This document shows, piece after piece, positions 15,968-23,206 of a DNA stretch of 23,206 nucleotides. The notes beneath the pieces were generated by a model. That model did no database searches, was not told where the DNA came from, and saw only the letters and a list, made by a program, of their open reading frames with translations. The position numbers and the translations under genes are program-made. The number at the start of each line of letters is the position of its first letter. The first letter of the stretch is position 1. Origin of the DNA: Bacteroidota bacterium (lineage in GTDB: Bacteria > Bacteroidota > Bacteroidia > Chitinophagales > Chitinophagaceae); contig JANYAL010000061.1 in the NCBI GenBank assembly GCA_025361325.1, positions 1-23,206 on the forward strand. The letters run 5' to 3'.

Positions 15968-17050
15968 TTAACAGGTTCCAGCTAATGCATCGGTATAAAT
16001 CTTCCTTAGCCCTGTAATATGTTGCGCCAGTGTAAAATTAGCAATGACCCGTAATCTACCCTTTTCTCCCATGTTTTTCAAAGCATCAATCCCTAACCGG
16101 GAAAGTATAATTAATTTCTGTATGAAATCGTTATTGCCGTCTAATGAAAAAAAATCAGCGATCCCATCACACTGTTCCCTGAAAGAAGGAATATCACTCA
16201 ATAACAAAGGCATTCCCATTGCCATGGCTTCCAGGACACTTAAAGAAAAGCCTTCAAAAGAAGAAGCCATGACATAAAGATCATAAGTGGGAATGATCTC
16301 TTCCAAATTTCCCACTTCGCCTTTCAAAACAACTTTGGCCCCTGTATAGTTGATTCTGTCCTGCAATAGCTGCATCATATTTCCCACTCCATATATATGC
16401 AGTTCAATATCATATTTTTCCAGTTTGGAAAATGAATCAATAAGGAAAATTTGATTCTTTTGCAACCTTAATGCCCCAATAGTGATAACCCGAAAAACAG
16501 GTGAGGGTTCCCTTGGCTTACTTTTAGCTAGGTTAAACCGTTTCAAATCGACAAAAGTGTAAAGCACATAGGCTTGATATGGCTTAATTCTTAAAAATGA
16601 AAAATATTCCACAAGTGCCCCATTTGCAACGACAATGATGATATTATTTCGGAAATGATATGAAAGTTTATCAAGTAAACGGATATACCAGTGTTTGTAT
16701 TCAACCGAAGTGGCAATAAAAGCATGTATAGTGGTTATAAGCGGATATTTTTTGGGAACTGCCAACCTTGCAATGAATGTTGGCCAAAAAAGGTGGGTAT
16801 GTACAATATCCGGTTTTTCATTTTGTACCAGTTTCCTGAATTTTAAAATAGCCAAGGGTATGCCCAGCAATGACCCCATGTTCAGACAGACCAGTTTATC
16901 GCATTTCAATTCTTCGCCAAAATGATTATGCGGAAAAAGGGTGACGATAACATGTTCGTATTCATCAAGTTCTTTGATCACCCTAACCATCATGGTTTCC
17001 GCGCCTCCCCGGCCCAGGTTGAAAATAAAATGGATGAGCTTTTTTTTCAT
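15968..17050 (-). CDS. Glycosyltransferase family 4
   Basis: This is a GT-B glycosyltransferase of 360 aa. The N-terminal acceptor domain starts HFIFNLGRGGAETMMVRVIK (7-26), the usual GGAE loop, followed by KPDIVHTHLFWP (79-90). The donor domain has ITIGALRLQKNQIFLIDSFS (189-208) and the E-x7-E pair E266 and E274 in SSFEGFSLSVLEAMAMGMP, so the active site looks intact. It lies 20 nt downstream of a methyltransferase gene and belongs to the flippase operon. The linkage it makes is unknown. Confidence 0.9.
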   Translation of the reverse strand: MKKKLIHFIFNLGRGGAETMMVRVIKELDEYEHVIVTLFPHNHFGEELKCDKLVCLNMGSLLGIPLAILKFRKLVQNEKPDIVHTHLFWPTFIARLAVPKKYPLITTIHAFIATSVEYKHWYIRLLDKLSYHFRNNIIIVVANGALVEYFSFLRIKPYQAYVLYTFVDLKRFNLAKSKPREPSPVFRVITIGALRLQKNQIFLIDSFSKLEKYDIELHIYGVGNMMQLLQDRINYTGAKVVLKGEVGNLEEIIPTYDLYVMASSFEGFSLSVLEAMAMGMPLLLSDIPSFREQCDGIADFFSLDGNNDFIQKLIILSRLGIDALKNMGEKGRLRVIANFTLAQHITGLRKIYTDALAGTC

Positions 17051-17070
17051 GCTTGTTAACTGATTGGATC

Positions 17071-18012
17071 TTATAATTTTTCAAAAACCACCGCAATATG
17101 CGAACCATGTAACCCTTTGGTGAATTTCTTATAAATGGTCAAGGGTACGGTGATCAGCCCCATGGCCAGTATTTTAATCTTTTCGCCAAGGCTATGCTTT
17201 CCTGCAGGTGTTTTGATAAGTGCCATAAATTTTGCGCGCAAGTAGGCTTCAATTCGGATGCTGCCTTTTATATCATAAACTGTATCCAGCATGCGTAAAT
17301 GGAATAAGGGTGCAGTTTTAACAAACACGTCCCTGTTCCATAAACCCATATGATGCGGGGGGAGATTGAGTGTACAGTATTTATCATAGCCCCAGAAATA
17401 AGGCTCATTATTAGGAACTCCAATGACCAGTTTCCCGTTTCGTTTAAGTACTTTCAGGGCATTTTCGAGAAATGGACGAACGTCATTGATATGTTCCAGC
17501 ACCTGAAAAAAGCAAACCACATCATAATAGCTCTCTTTTTTTTTCGCATGCTCTTCTATCAGCTCATTGTATACTGTCAGACCGTTCTGCTTACAATAGT
17601 TCACAGCCTGTTCATTCAATTCCAGTCCCACCACTTCTGCCGCTCTGTCTTTTGCCCGTCTTAAAAATTTACCGATGCCGCAACCGATATCTAGTACTTT
17701 ATCAAAGGGTTGCAATAGTTCCAGAGCCAGCTGGTATTCAAATTTCCATTCGTGGTAATAATCATCACCCAGACTTTTTTGCAGGCAGGCATAAAATTCC
17801 CCATCCCCATCCATACCGCGCGGATAATAAAACCTATAACCGGTATCGTTGCAGCGGTAAAGGGAAAAACTTTCCTTTCCAGTAAAATATCTGCTTACAT
17901 CAATACCCAGCTGGTTTTGATATAGTTTAATGATATCCCTGCTTAAAAATATATCCGTAAGGGTAGTATTGGCATTTCCCGAAACCGGGCTGCAGATATT
18001 ATTCATTGACAT
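17071..18012 (-). CDS. Class I SAM-dependent methyltransferase
   Basis: This 313-aa methyltransferase has a Rossmann SAM-binding core: VLDIGCGIGKF (106-116) is motif I, GLELNEQAV (129-137) the acidic motif II region, YYDVVCFFQVLEHI (162-175) motif IV, and LKRNGKLVIGVPN (189-201) motif V. About 90 residues precede the core, including a CNDTGYRFYYPRG stretch that may be a reduced substrate-binding or former zinc-binding module. The C-terminal 90 residues are basic. The gene stands between a flippase and a GT4 in the same operon, so methylation of a sugar hydroxyl, of a lipid-linked intermediate or of the chain end is likely. The target is inference. Its G+C content looks higher than that of the membrane-protein genes. 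Confidence 0.88.
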   Translation of the reverse strand: MSMNNICSPVSGNANTTLTDIFLSRDIIKLYQNQLGIDVSRYFTGKESFSLYRCNDTGYRFYYPRGMDGDGEFYACLQKSLGDDYYHEWKFEYQLALELLQPFDKVLDIGCGIGKFLRRAKDRAAEVVGLELNEQAVNYCKQNGLTVYNELIEEHAKKKESYYDVVCFFQVLEHINDVRPFLENALKVLKRNGKLVIGVPNNEPYFWGYDKYCTLNLPPHHMGLWNRDVFVKTAPLFHLRMLDTVYDIKGSIRIEAYLRAKFMALIKTPAGKHSLGEKIKILAMGLITVPLTIYKKFTKGLHGSHIAVVFEKL

Positions 18013-18083
18013 ATTTCCTGATACTGGTTTTCCATTACAATATTATCAAATCAAAGTGAGAATAATTCAACTAGTTTGATTCA

Positions 18084-19361
18084 TTATTTCGCTCTGACAA
18101 ATATTTTACCAAACTGTAGCCAGGGCAACTGGAGTTTACAAACACGGTTCACTGTTATAAACAAACTGATAAAAAGCAGGGCATACATGATAAAATTGGC
18201 ATAGGACGCACCCATTACCCCATAGTTTTTAATAAAAATATAATTCAGCATGATGCACAACGCAGTACTGAACACGGAAAATATAATGACCACCCTGTTT
18301 TTTTTATGGAAATACAGGAAGCCCAGCAGCACGGCATAAAGCCCCCAGAAAAAATAACCAAAAGCCAGCCAGGCCACATAAGGTATTCCCGGATGATATC
18401 TTTTATTGATGAATAGTTGGTAAACATAAGGGATTAATACACATAGCAGTATGGTACATGCCAATAAGAAGCCAGCAAAGATATATTTTATCTTCAGCAG
18501 CTTTAGCTTGTTGGCTTCCGTTAAATTAGCAAGGTGTCCGTACAGTACGGGCTGGTACGAAAAGAAAAAAGCACTCACCAACACGTTGATGATAAAGGCA
18601 AACTGGTTGGCCATAAAATAGATACCCAGTCCTGATTTATTGTGCGGATCGAAATAATTGATCAAGTATTTATCGGAAGCATTTAGGATAAAGACATTGA
18701 ACTGGAAAAAGACCTGGGAGATCCCAAAACGCAGTTCTTCCCGCATGAATTTTTTACTGACCCGGGAATGGATTAAACCGTTCTTAAAAAAGAAGACAAC
18801 CCCGAATAAAAAGATTGCCGCTCCCGTGAACAGGCCCGCTGTTATCCTTCCGGATGCACCCTTGCCCATCTGGATCACCAGTATCACTACAAGGGTTATT
18901 TCCAGCAGGTCTTTGACTGCAGAGATGATCAGAAAATGATATGGCCGGTCAAGCGTACGCAGATAGGCCAATATATTTTCCTGGAATAGATTAAAGTAAG
19001 CATAGAACATACCCATCAGCAAAAATCTGAAGGGGACCAGCAGCAAGCCCGAGATAAAATTTCCGGCAAACAAAAAAAGCAACAATAATATCAAAAACGA
19101 AAAAGTGGATAGTACCAGAGAGGAATTAAAATAGAGTTTATAGGATTCATTGTCCAGTTTGCTATGTTCAAGGATCAGGGAAGTGGGCATTCCCAGTATT
19201 ATAAAAGGCAGGATAAAAAGCACGAATACGCTATAGAGGCTAAGGATACCGTTCTCCGCGGGTATAATATAATTGGATAAGAAAAAGGCTAGAATGGCCA
19301 TCATCCCTTTATTAACAAAGGAAGCGGCAGTATAGATACTGAATGATTTGGCCAGGTTCAT
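18084..19361 (-). CDS. Wzx-type polysaccharide flippase (MOP superfamily)
   Basis: This 425-aa polytopic membrane protein belongs to the polysaccharide transporter/O-antigen flippase group. The N-terminal pattern FSIYTAASFVNKGMMAILAF (7-26) followed by LSNYIIPAENGILSLYSVF is typical of Wzx, with about 12 hydrophobic segments spread over the protein and short basic linkers. It would move undecaprenyl-linked repeat units across the inner membrane. It lies 24 nt after one methyltransferase gene and 71 nt before another. It implies a Wzy-dependent route, yet no classical Wzy is found nearby. The two unassigned membrane proteins are the candidates. Confidence 0.9.
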   Translation of the reverse strand: MNLAKSFSIYTAASFVNKGMMAILAFFLSNYIIPAENGILSLYSVFVLFILPFIILGMPTSLILEHSKLDNESYKLYFNSSLVLSTFSFLILLLLFLFAGNFISGLLLVPFRFLLMGMFYAYFNLFQENILAYLRTLDRPYHFLIISAVKDLLEITLVVILVIQMGKGASGRITAGLFTGAAIFLFGVVFFFKNGLIHSRVSKKFMREELRFGISQVFFQFNVFILNASDKYLINYFDPHNKSGLGIYFMANQFAFIINVLVSAFFFSYQPVLYGHLANLTEANKLKLLKIKYIFAGFLLACTILLCVLIPYVYQLFINKRYHPGIPYVAWLAFGYFFWGLYAVLLGFLYFHKKNRVVIIFSVFSTALCIMLNYIFIKNYGVMGASYANFIMYALLFISLFITVNRVCKLQLPWLQFGKIFVRAK

Positions 19362-19385
19362 GAAGGACTGTCCAAGTGTTTTGGT

Positions 19386-20360
19386 TTATTGTTTAATGCC
19401 TTTTACGACAGCAGCCTTGCAGTTCTCGTAATGAATAAAACCGCCCCAAACATCCTTCATGCCATATTTTTCGAACCATTTAACAACAGTTTTTATTTTT
19501 TGTGGCTGATCAAACTGGGGCGAATACATATCAAAGGTGTCCAGTACACACAATTCCCGCAATTGTGCATAGGGCAGGTCTTTGGGGAGGGTGCCGTCGA
19601 TATCACATATGGGCAGGAAACGATTCACTACCTTTCCCAGTCCTATTTTTGAAAAAAAACGGTAGGCACTAATCAACCGGTCCATATTATGATCGATCTT
19701 TTTACATAGTTTTTCGTGGCTCATCTTTTTACTGTAGGGCCGGAGCAGGTATTTGGCATGAAATCTTGTCCACCACCCGTTGATGGGATAAAAATCCACT
19801 AATACCTCCGCTCCGGGTTTTGCCATTTCAATCAAGGTCTGAACGGTCTTCTCCACATTTGGCGTATGTTGCAGCACACCTAAACACACCACTTTATCAA
19901 ATTGTGACTTGGCAAAGGGCATTTCATAAACACTAGCCTGAAAAAGGAAGAGCCGGTCATTAGGTCCATTATTCTGATAATTTGCTTCCACTGCATTTGA
20001 GTAATCCACACTGTAAAGTTCAGCCTTGGTATAATCTAGTATGATCTGTGTGAATCTACCAGCTCCAGACCCAACTTCAAGTACAGTCGCTCCCTTAAGG
20101 TCCTCTTTATTCCAATTGGTTTCAGCAAAAAAACGTAACCTGGAAATTTTCAGATTGCTGTTTCTGTCTAGTTGTGTTCCTGCAAATTTGTTCCATTGAA
20201 ATCCGAAATTTTGAGAATAATTGTCATCTTTTACTATTCTAATGGCTCCATTTATTTTAGGAAATACCACATTACCTCCTTCCATCAATCCTCCTGTAGC
20301 CAAAATAAGAGGATGTCCGTTAAAAGGATTTACCAATTTGATATTCATAGCATTTTTCAC
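19386..20360 (-). CDS. Class I SAM-dependent methyltransferase
   Basis: This 324-aa methyltransferase has motif I VLEVGSGAGRF (93-103), SVDYSNAV (117-124), an LFLFQASVYEMPFAKSQFDK segment (137-156), and VVCLGVLQHTPN (157-168), matching the Methyltransf_11 type. The first 60 residues (NPFNGHPLIL ... NFGFQWNKFAG) look like the small N-terminal module often placed before such domains in polysaccharide loci. M5 (20348) is an alternative start. It is the first gene of the flippase operon, with a -7 promoter match about 50 nt upstream. It is head-to-head with the second polytopic membrane gene. The substrate is unknown. Spot counts suggest the 3' half is more G+C-rich than the 5' part. Confidence 0.88.
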   Translation of the reverse strand: MKNAMNIKLVNPFNGHPLILATGGLMEGGNVVFPKINGAIRIVKDDNYSQNFGFQWNKFAGTQLDRNSNLKISRLRFFAETNWNKEDLKGATVLEVGSGAGRFTQIILDYTKAELYSVDYSNAVEANYQNNGPNDRLFLFQASVYEMPFAKSQFDKVVCLGVLQHTPNVEKTVQTLIEMAKPGAEVLVDFYPINGWWTRFHAKYLLRPYSKKMSHEKLCKKIDHNMDRLISAYRFFSKIGLGKVVNRFLPICDIDGTLPKDLPYAQLRELCVLDTFDMYSPQFDQPQKIKTVVKWFEKYGMKDVWGGFIHYENCKAAVVKGIKQ

Positions 20361-20406
20361 TTACAGCATAAAAATACAGCATCGGACCGGTAGTTGAGCT
20401 TTGGGG

Positions 20407-20414
20407 CAAAGGTA
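20407..20414 (-). promoter_or_regulatory. Candidate -7 element for the flippase operon
   Basis: Read on the minus strand, TACCTTTG matches TAnnTTTG and lies 47 nt before the methyltransferase ATG at 20360, the same distance as in the promoter of the priming operon. The nearest TTTG upstream leaves only a 15-nt spacer, so the -33 element is poor. Confidence 0.33.
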
Positions 20415-20551
20415 TTTACCATATTTCTGCAAAAACTATTGTTTATATTGCATAACAAATGATAATAAATGTGGAAAAGATACTATAAAATGAATTTACA
20501 CTATTTTTCACCCACTTACTCTCACTACTGAAGATACTAGCATTTTGCAGG

Positions 20552-21904
20552 ATGGAATACATCGAAATATACGATTACTTTTTACTGCTTCTTTATATAT
20601 CCTTATTTTATTTTCTAATAACTCTAAAATCAAAAAAGTTTGATCATCCCGGATTGAAAAGACTTTTCATTACCGCTTTTATTCTGCACATGGCGGGGAG
20701 TTTTATCTATTGCATGGTGATCAGATTTTATTATGGGTATGGTGATTCGTTTGTTTTTTTCCAGGGTAGCACGACCATAAGAAATATTATAGGACTGACA
20801 GGCAATCCTTTTAGAGTTTTTTTTACTTCCCCTGATGCTTTCCTGAAAACCTATGGTACAATAGGCGACTCCGATATAAATATTCCGCCTGGTATGGATA
20901 TTGGGTCTAATCTTATTATCATGAAGATCTCTGCAATTCTTTCTTACATTTCTTTCAACAGTTATATGGTGGTCTCTTCTTTCTTTGGTCTATTTTCGTT
21001 TCTAGGTTGCTGGAAGTTATTTTCAGTTTTTAATGAGATAACACAAATAAAAGGAGAAAAACTCCTTGCTCTTTCAATCTTATATCTGCCTTCCATCTGG
21101 TTTTGGGGTAGCGGTCTGATGAAAGAATCTGTATGTATGGGGGCACTGGGTTTAATAGTGTTTTATATCTATATAATCTTCATTAAAGGAAAATTCAGGG
21201 CCATAGATCCAATCTTATTACTATTGGTGTTTTACTTACTATTTACTGTTAAGAATTACTTGGCCATTGTACTATTAATTTCCATGGTACTGGGTTATAT
21301 AATCAGTTTACTAGCAAGGAGTAAAAATAACTCGGCAAAATTTTTTACCATCCTATTCCTTTTGTTCATAAGTGGTGTATTTTTTATCATTAGCAGTTCT
21401 GATACTTTGAATTCAATCATAGAAGATTCCAAAGCAAATATAGAAACCTTTAAGACAGCCTATGAAAATGCTGTCAATGATGACGAAAGGAGTATGGCAG
21501 GATTTACTGGAGTAACAATTAGTGAATCACCTATTAACATTATTATGGAAAGCCCCATAGCCGTTTTTACAGCACTTTTCAGACCATTTTTGTGGGAAAC
21601 AAGAAAAGCTTTAATGTTATTATCTGCAATCGAATCATTTCTCACTTTAATTGCTACCCTTTTTATATTCGTGAAATGTAGGGGGTGGAAGTTCTTTCTA
21701 TATATCTTCACTGAGCCTTATCTGTTCTTTTGTTTTGTTTATACCATATTACTGGGCGCCATTATAGGGTTCTCAACATTCAATTTTGGTACATTAGTAC
21801 GATACCGTCTTCCCATATTGCCGTTTTATTTTTTTATGTTGCTTTTCATTTATTTAAAGACCATTCAAATAAATCGACCTGATGAATCGAACTTAGCCAT
21901 ATAA
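20552..21904 (+). CDS. Polytopic membrane protein of unknown function, copy 2 (paralogue of 6487-7818)
   Basis: The product is a 450-aa integral membrane protein with about 10-12 hydrophobic segments and a polar loop at about 283-335. It aligns end to end with the product of 6487-7818. Shared points are GYGDSFVFF (62-70), YLP and FWGSGLMKE (178-192), VKNY (233-236), LFRPFLWETRK (342-352) followed by IES, and NFGTLVRYRLPILPFY (411-426). Identity outside these blocks is modest, so this is an old duplication or two separate acquisitions, not a recent copy. No enzyme family is firmly recognised. Wzy/EpsG-like polymerase or GT-C transferase are possibilities. It is plus-strand, head-to-head with the flippase operon and tail-to-tail (81 nt) with a broken GT4. 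Confidence 0.8.
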   Translation: MEYIEIYDYFLLLLYISLFYFLITLKSKKFDHPGLKRLFITAFILHMAGSFIYCMVIRFYYGYGDSFVFFQGSTTIRNIIGLTGNPFRVFFTSPDAFLKTYGTIGDSDINIPPGMDIGSNLIIMKISAILSYISFNSYMVVSSFFGLFSFLGCWKLFSVFNEITQIKGEKLLALSILYLPSIWFWGSGLMKESVCMGALGLIVFYIYIIFIKGKFRAIDPILLLLVFYLLFTVKNYLAIVLLISMVLGYIISLLARSKNNSAKFFTILFLLFISGVFFIISSSDTLNSIIEDSKANIETFKTAYENAVNDDERSMAGFTGVTISESPINIIMESPIAVFTALFRPFLWETRKALMLLSAIESFLTLIATLFIFVKCRGWKFFLYIFTEPYLFFCFVYTILLGAIIGFSTFNFGTLVRYRLPILPFYFFMLLFIYLKTIQINRPDESNLAI

Positions 21905-21985
21905 ATTCTTGAGTAAAAATAACATAATACCGTTGCCCAATTTTTTTGCGTACAAAATAATATTGAATATAATTTATAGACTATC

Positions 21986-23121
21986 TTAACATGTTATGGA
22001 GAACAACAGTTCTTTATAAAATGTATTCTTCTTATAATAAATTTTGTCTGATGTGAAATTATGGATCACATAATCATATTGACGTTCTACGAGTTGAGCC
22101 CTTTCCTGCGCATCTAATAAAAGAGAAACAATTTTTTTAGCCACCACTTGAAGATCTGAATCAGACCAAACCCAATCTTCCACTTTAGGTTTATACTTTT
22201 TATCCAATTGAATTGCTACCACAGGAACTTTGCACATGGCAGCTTCAATCATCGAAATACCAGCCGTTTCCCTTACACTTAATGAAACATAAACATCCAA
22301 ATTTGAAATTAGTCTAACAGGTTCATTGACCAAACCAGTCATATGAAAGTTTCCCAAAATTCCAGTTTCCTGAGCAAGGTCCCGGATCTTAGTATATTCC
22401 TCTCCCCCGCCAGCTAAGACAAAATGTACCTCATTTCCCAAAATTTTATAAATTTTTCTGAAGACGGGAATATATAACCAAGGCTTTCTGTCAGGCCTTA
22501 ACATACCAACTGTACCAACTAGGTATTTAGTTTTACTAGTTACGCCTAAGCTGGTAATCAGTTCATTTCTAATAATAGGATCTTTGGTAGACTCCAGAAA
22601 CGCAATTCCATTTGGGATATCCTAGTATTAAGATGGGGGTGCTTAAAAATGAAATTTCCCCAATACTTATCTGTTGCCATTAGTACAAGCCCGTCACGAA
22701 GTAATATCATACAGGAATGTAACCACCTGTTGAATTTAGGGATTGACATTCCTACAGCATGATAAGTTTCTATTATTATAGGATGTGGATTGCGAAAAAA
22801 TGTTTTAATCAATATTTTAGTAACTGTTCCGAAAACAGCTCCATAAGTCAAATGGCAATGCAAAACATCCTGTTTGGTTAACCATGTTCTTCGTTTTATG
22901 ACCCAGAAGAATATCCTAAAATAAGCAGTACTTTTTTTGGAAGCTATAAACTCTATATCTACCATTGAATAAATTGAATTCTGCAAGAAAGCCGGGTCTA
23001 CCGGCCAACCGGCAAGTATAGTAACCTTATCACCTCTTGCTACCGCGTAATTGGCCAATTCAACTACAATGCGTTCACTACCTCCTTTGGTTAAACCCGA
23101 AACAACATGAACTATTTTCAT
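21986..23121 (-). pseudogene. Glycosyltransferase family 4 gene broken by a frameshift
   Basis: Two minus-strand frames together make one GT4 of about 376 aa. The first (from ATG 23121) encodes VSGLTKGGSERIVVELANYA (7-26), VLHCHLTYGAVFG and the interdomain region up to HPHLNTRI. It then runs out of frame and stops at 22558. The other frame takes over with PNGIAFLESTKDP from 22615 and continues through VGTVGMLRPDRKPW, FVLAGGGEEYTKIR and SVRETAGISMIEAAMCKVP, with its E-x7-E pair intact, to the stop at 21986. The junction is at about 22615-22622. Removing one AT from GGATATCC restores R-I-P-N-G-I, so a 2-bp gain (or a 1-bp loss) is the likely lesion. The protein would lose its whole donor-binding domain. 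An assembly or read error is the main alternative. Confidence 0.85.
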
Positions 23122-23206
23122 TTTTATCCATTTATTCCAAATTCATAATATATTCATTAAATACGATATTCCGGTGATTAAAAGGTTCCCAATCATCAAT
23201 CATTTA

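Noticed and set aside
23132..23203. A 23-codon minus-strand ORF (MIDDWEPFNHRN...) just upstream of the broken GT4
   Set aside because: An in-frame stop lies directly before its ATG at the window edge and it is very short. It could be the tail of a frameshifted upstream gene, but that cannot be shown from this window.

Overview
This window is a stretch of a cell-surface polysaccharide biosynthesis locus from a member of the Bacteroidota, most likely something like the Chitinophagaceae. The lineage call is an inference. It rests on the AT-rich composition, the scarcity of Shine-Dalgarno sequences, a textbook Bacteroidota promoter (TTTG, 19 nt, TAnnTTTG) at 6366-6396, and the protein families present. 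Genus and species cannot be read from the sequence. No RNA genes, CRISPR array or intact mobile element were seen.

Layout, left to right. 1-566 is a decayed edge with a partial ORF, a 50-codon gene relic and an IS21-like repeat pair. 567-6319 (all minus strand) is a six-gene operon. In transcription order it encodes a PglA-like family 4 glycosyltransferase, a PglD/NeuD-type acyltransferase, an extended SDR sugar-nucleotide enzyme, a LegC/PglE-like aminotransferase, a PglC-like initiating sugar-1-phosphate transferase, and a CarH/LitR-like MerR regulator with a cobalamin-binding domain. 6487-7818 (plus) encodes an unassigned polytopic membrane protein. 7860-12016 (minus) holds UDP-galactopyranose mutase, a polysaccharide deacetylase gene interrupted by one in-frame TGA, a formyltransferase and a GlfT-like family 2 glycosyltransferase. 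12017-12661 is a 645-nt stretch with no convincing gene. 12662-20360 (minus) encodes, in transcription order, a methyltransferase, a Wzx-type flippase, a second methyltransferase, a GT4, an asparagine-synthase-like amidotransferase and another GT4. 20552-21904 (plus) encodes a second, paralogous copy of the polytopic membrane protein. 21986-23121 (minus) is a GT4 gene broken by a frameshift.

How the genes probably work together (inference). A PglC/EpsL-like enzyme primes undecaprenyl phosphate with an amino-dideoxy sugar made partly by the LegC-like aminotransferase and the NeuD-like acyltransferase. The GT4 and GT2 enzymes extend the repeat unit, which probably includes galactofuranose (Glf plus GlfT-like GT2). 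Formyl, amide and methyl decorations are suggested by the formyltransferase, AsnB homologue and methyltransferases. Wzx flips the unit. No classical Wzy polymerase is recognisable.

The most interesting feature is the pair of paralogous membrane proteins. They are the only confident plus-strand genes, each sits head-to-head with a minus-strand operon, and they share several polar and aromatic motifs. They are candidates for the missing polymerase or for GT-C-like transferases. The other points of note are the B12/light-sensor-like regulator at the end of the priming operon, and the two independently broken genes, which suggest the glycan is being remodelled or has lost modifications.
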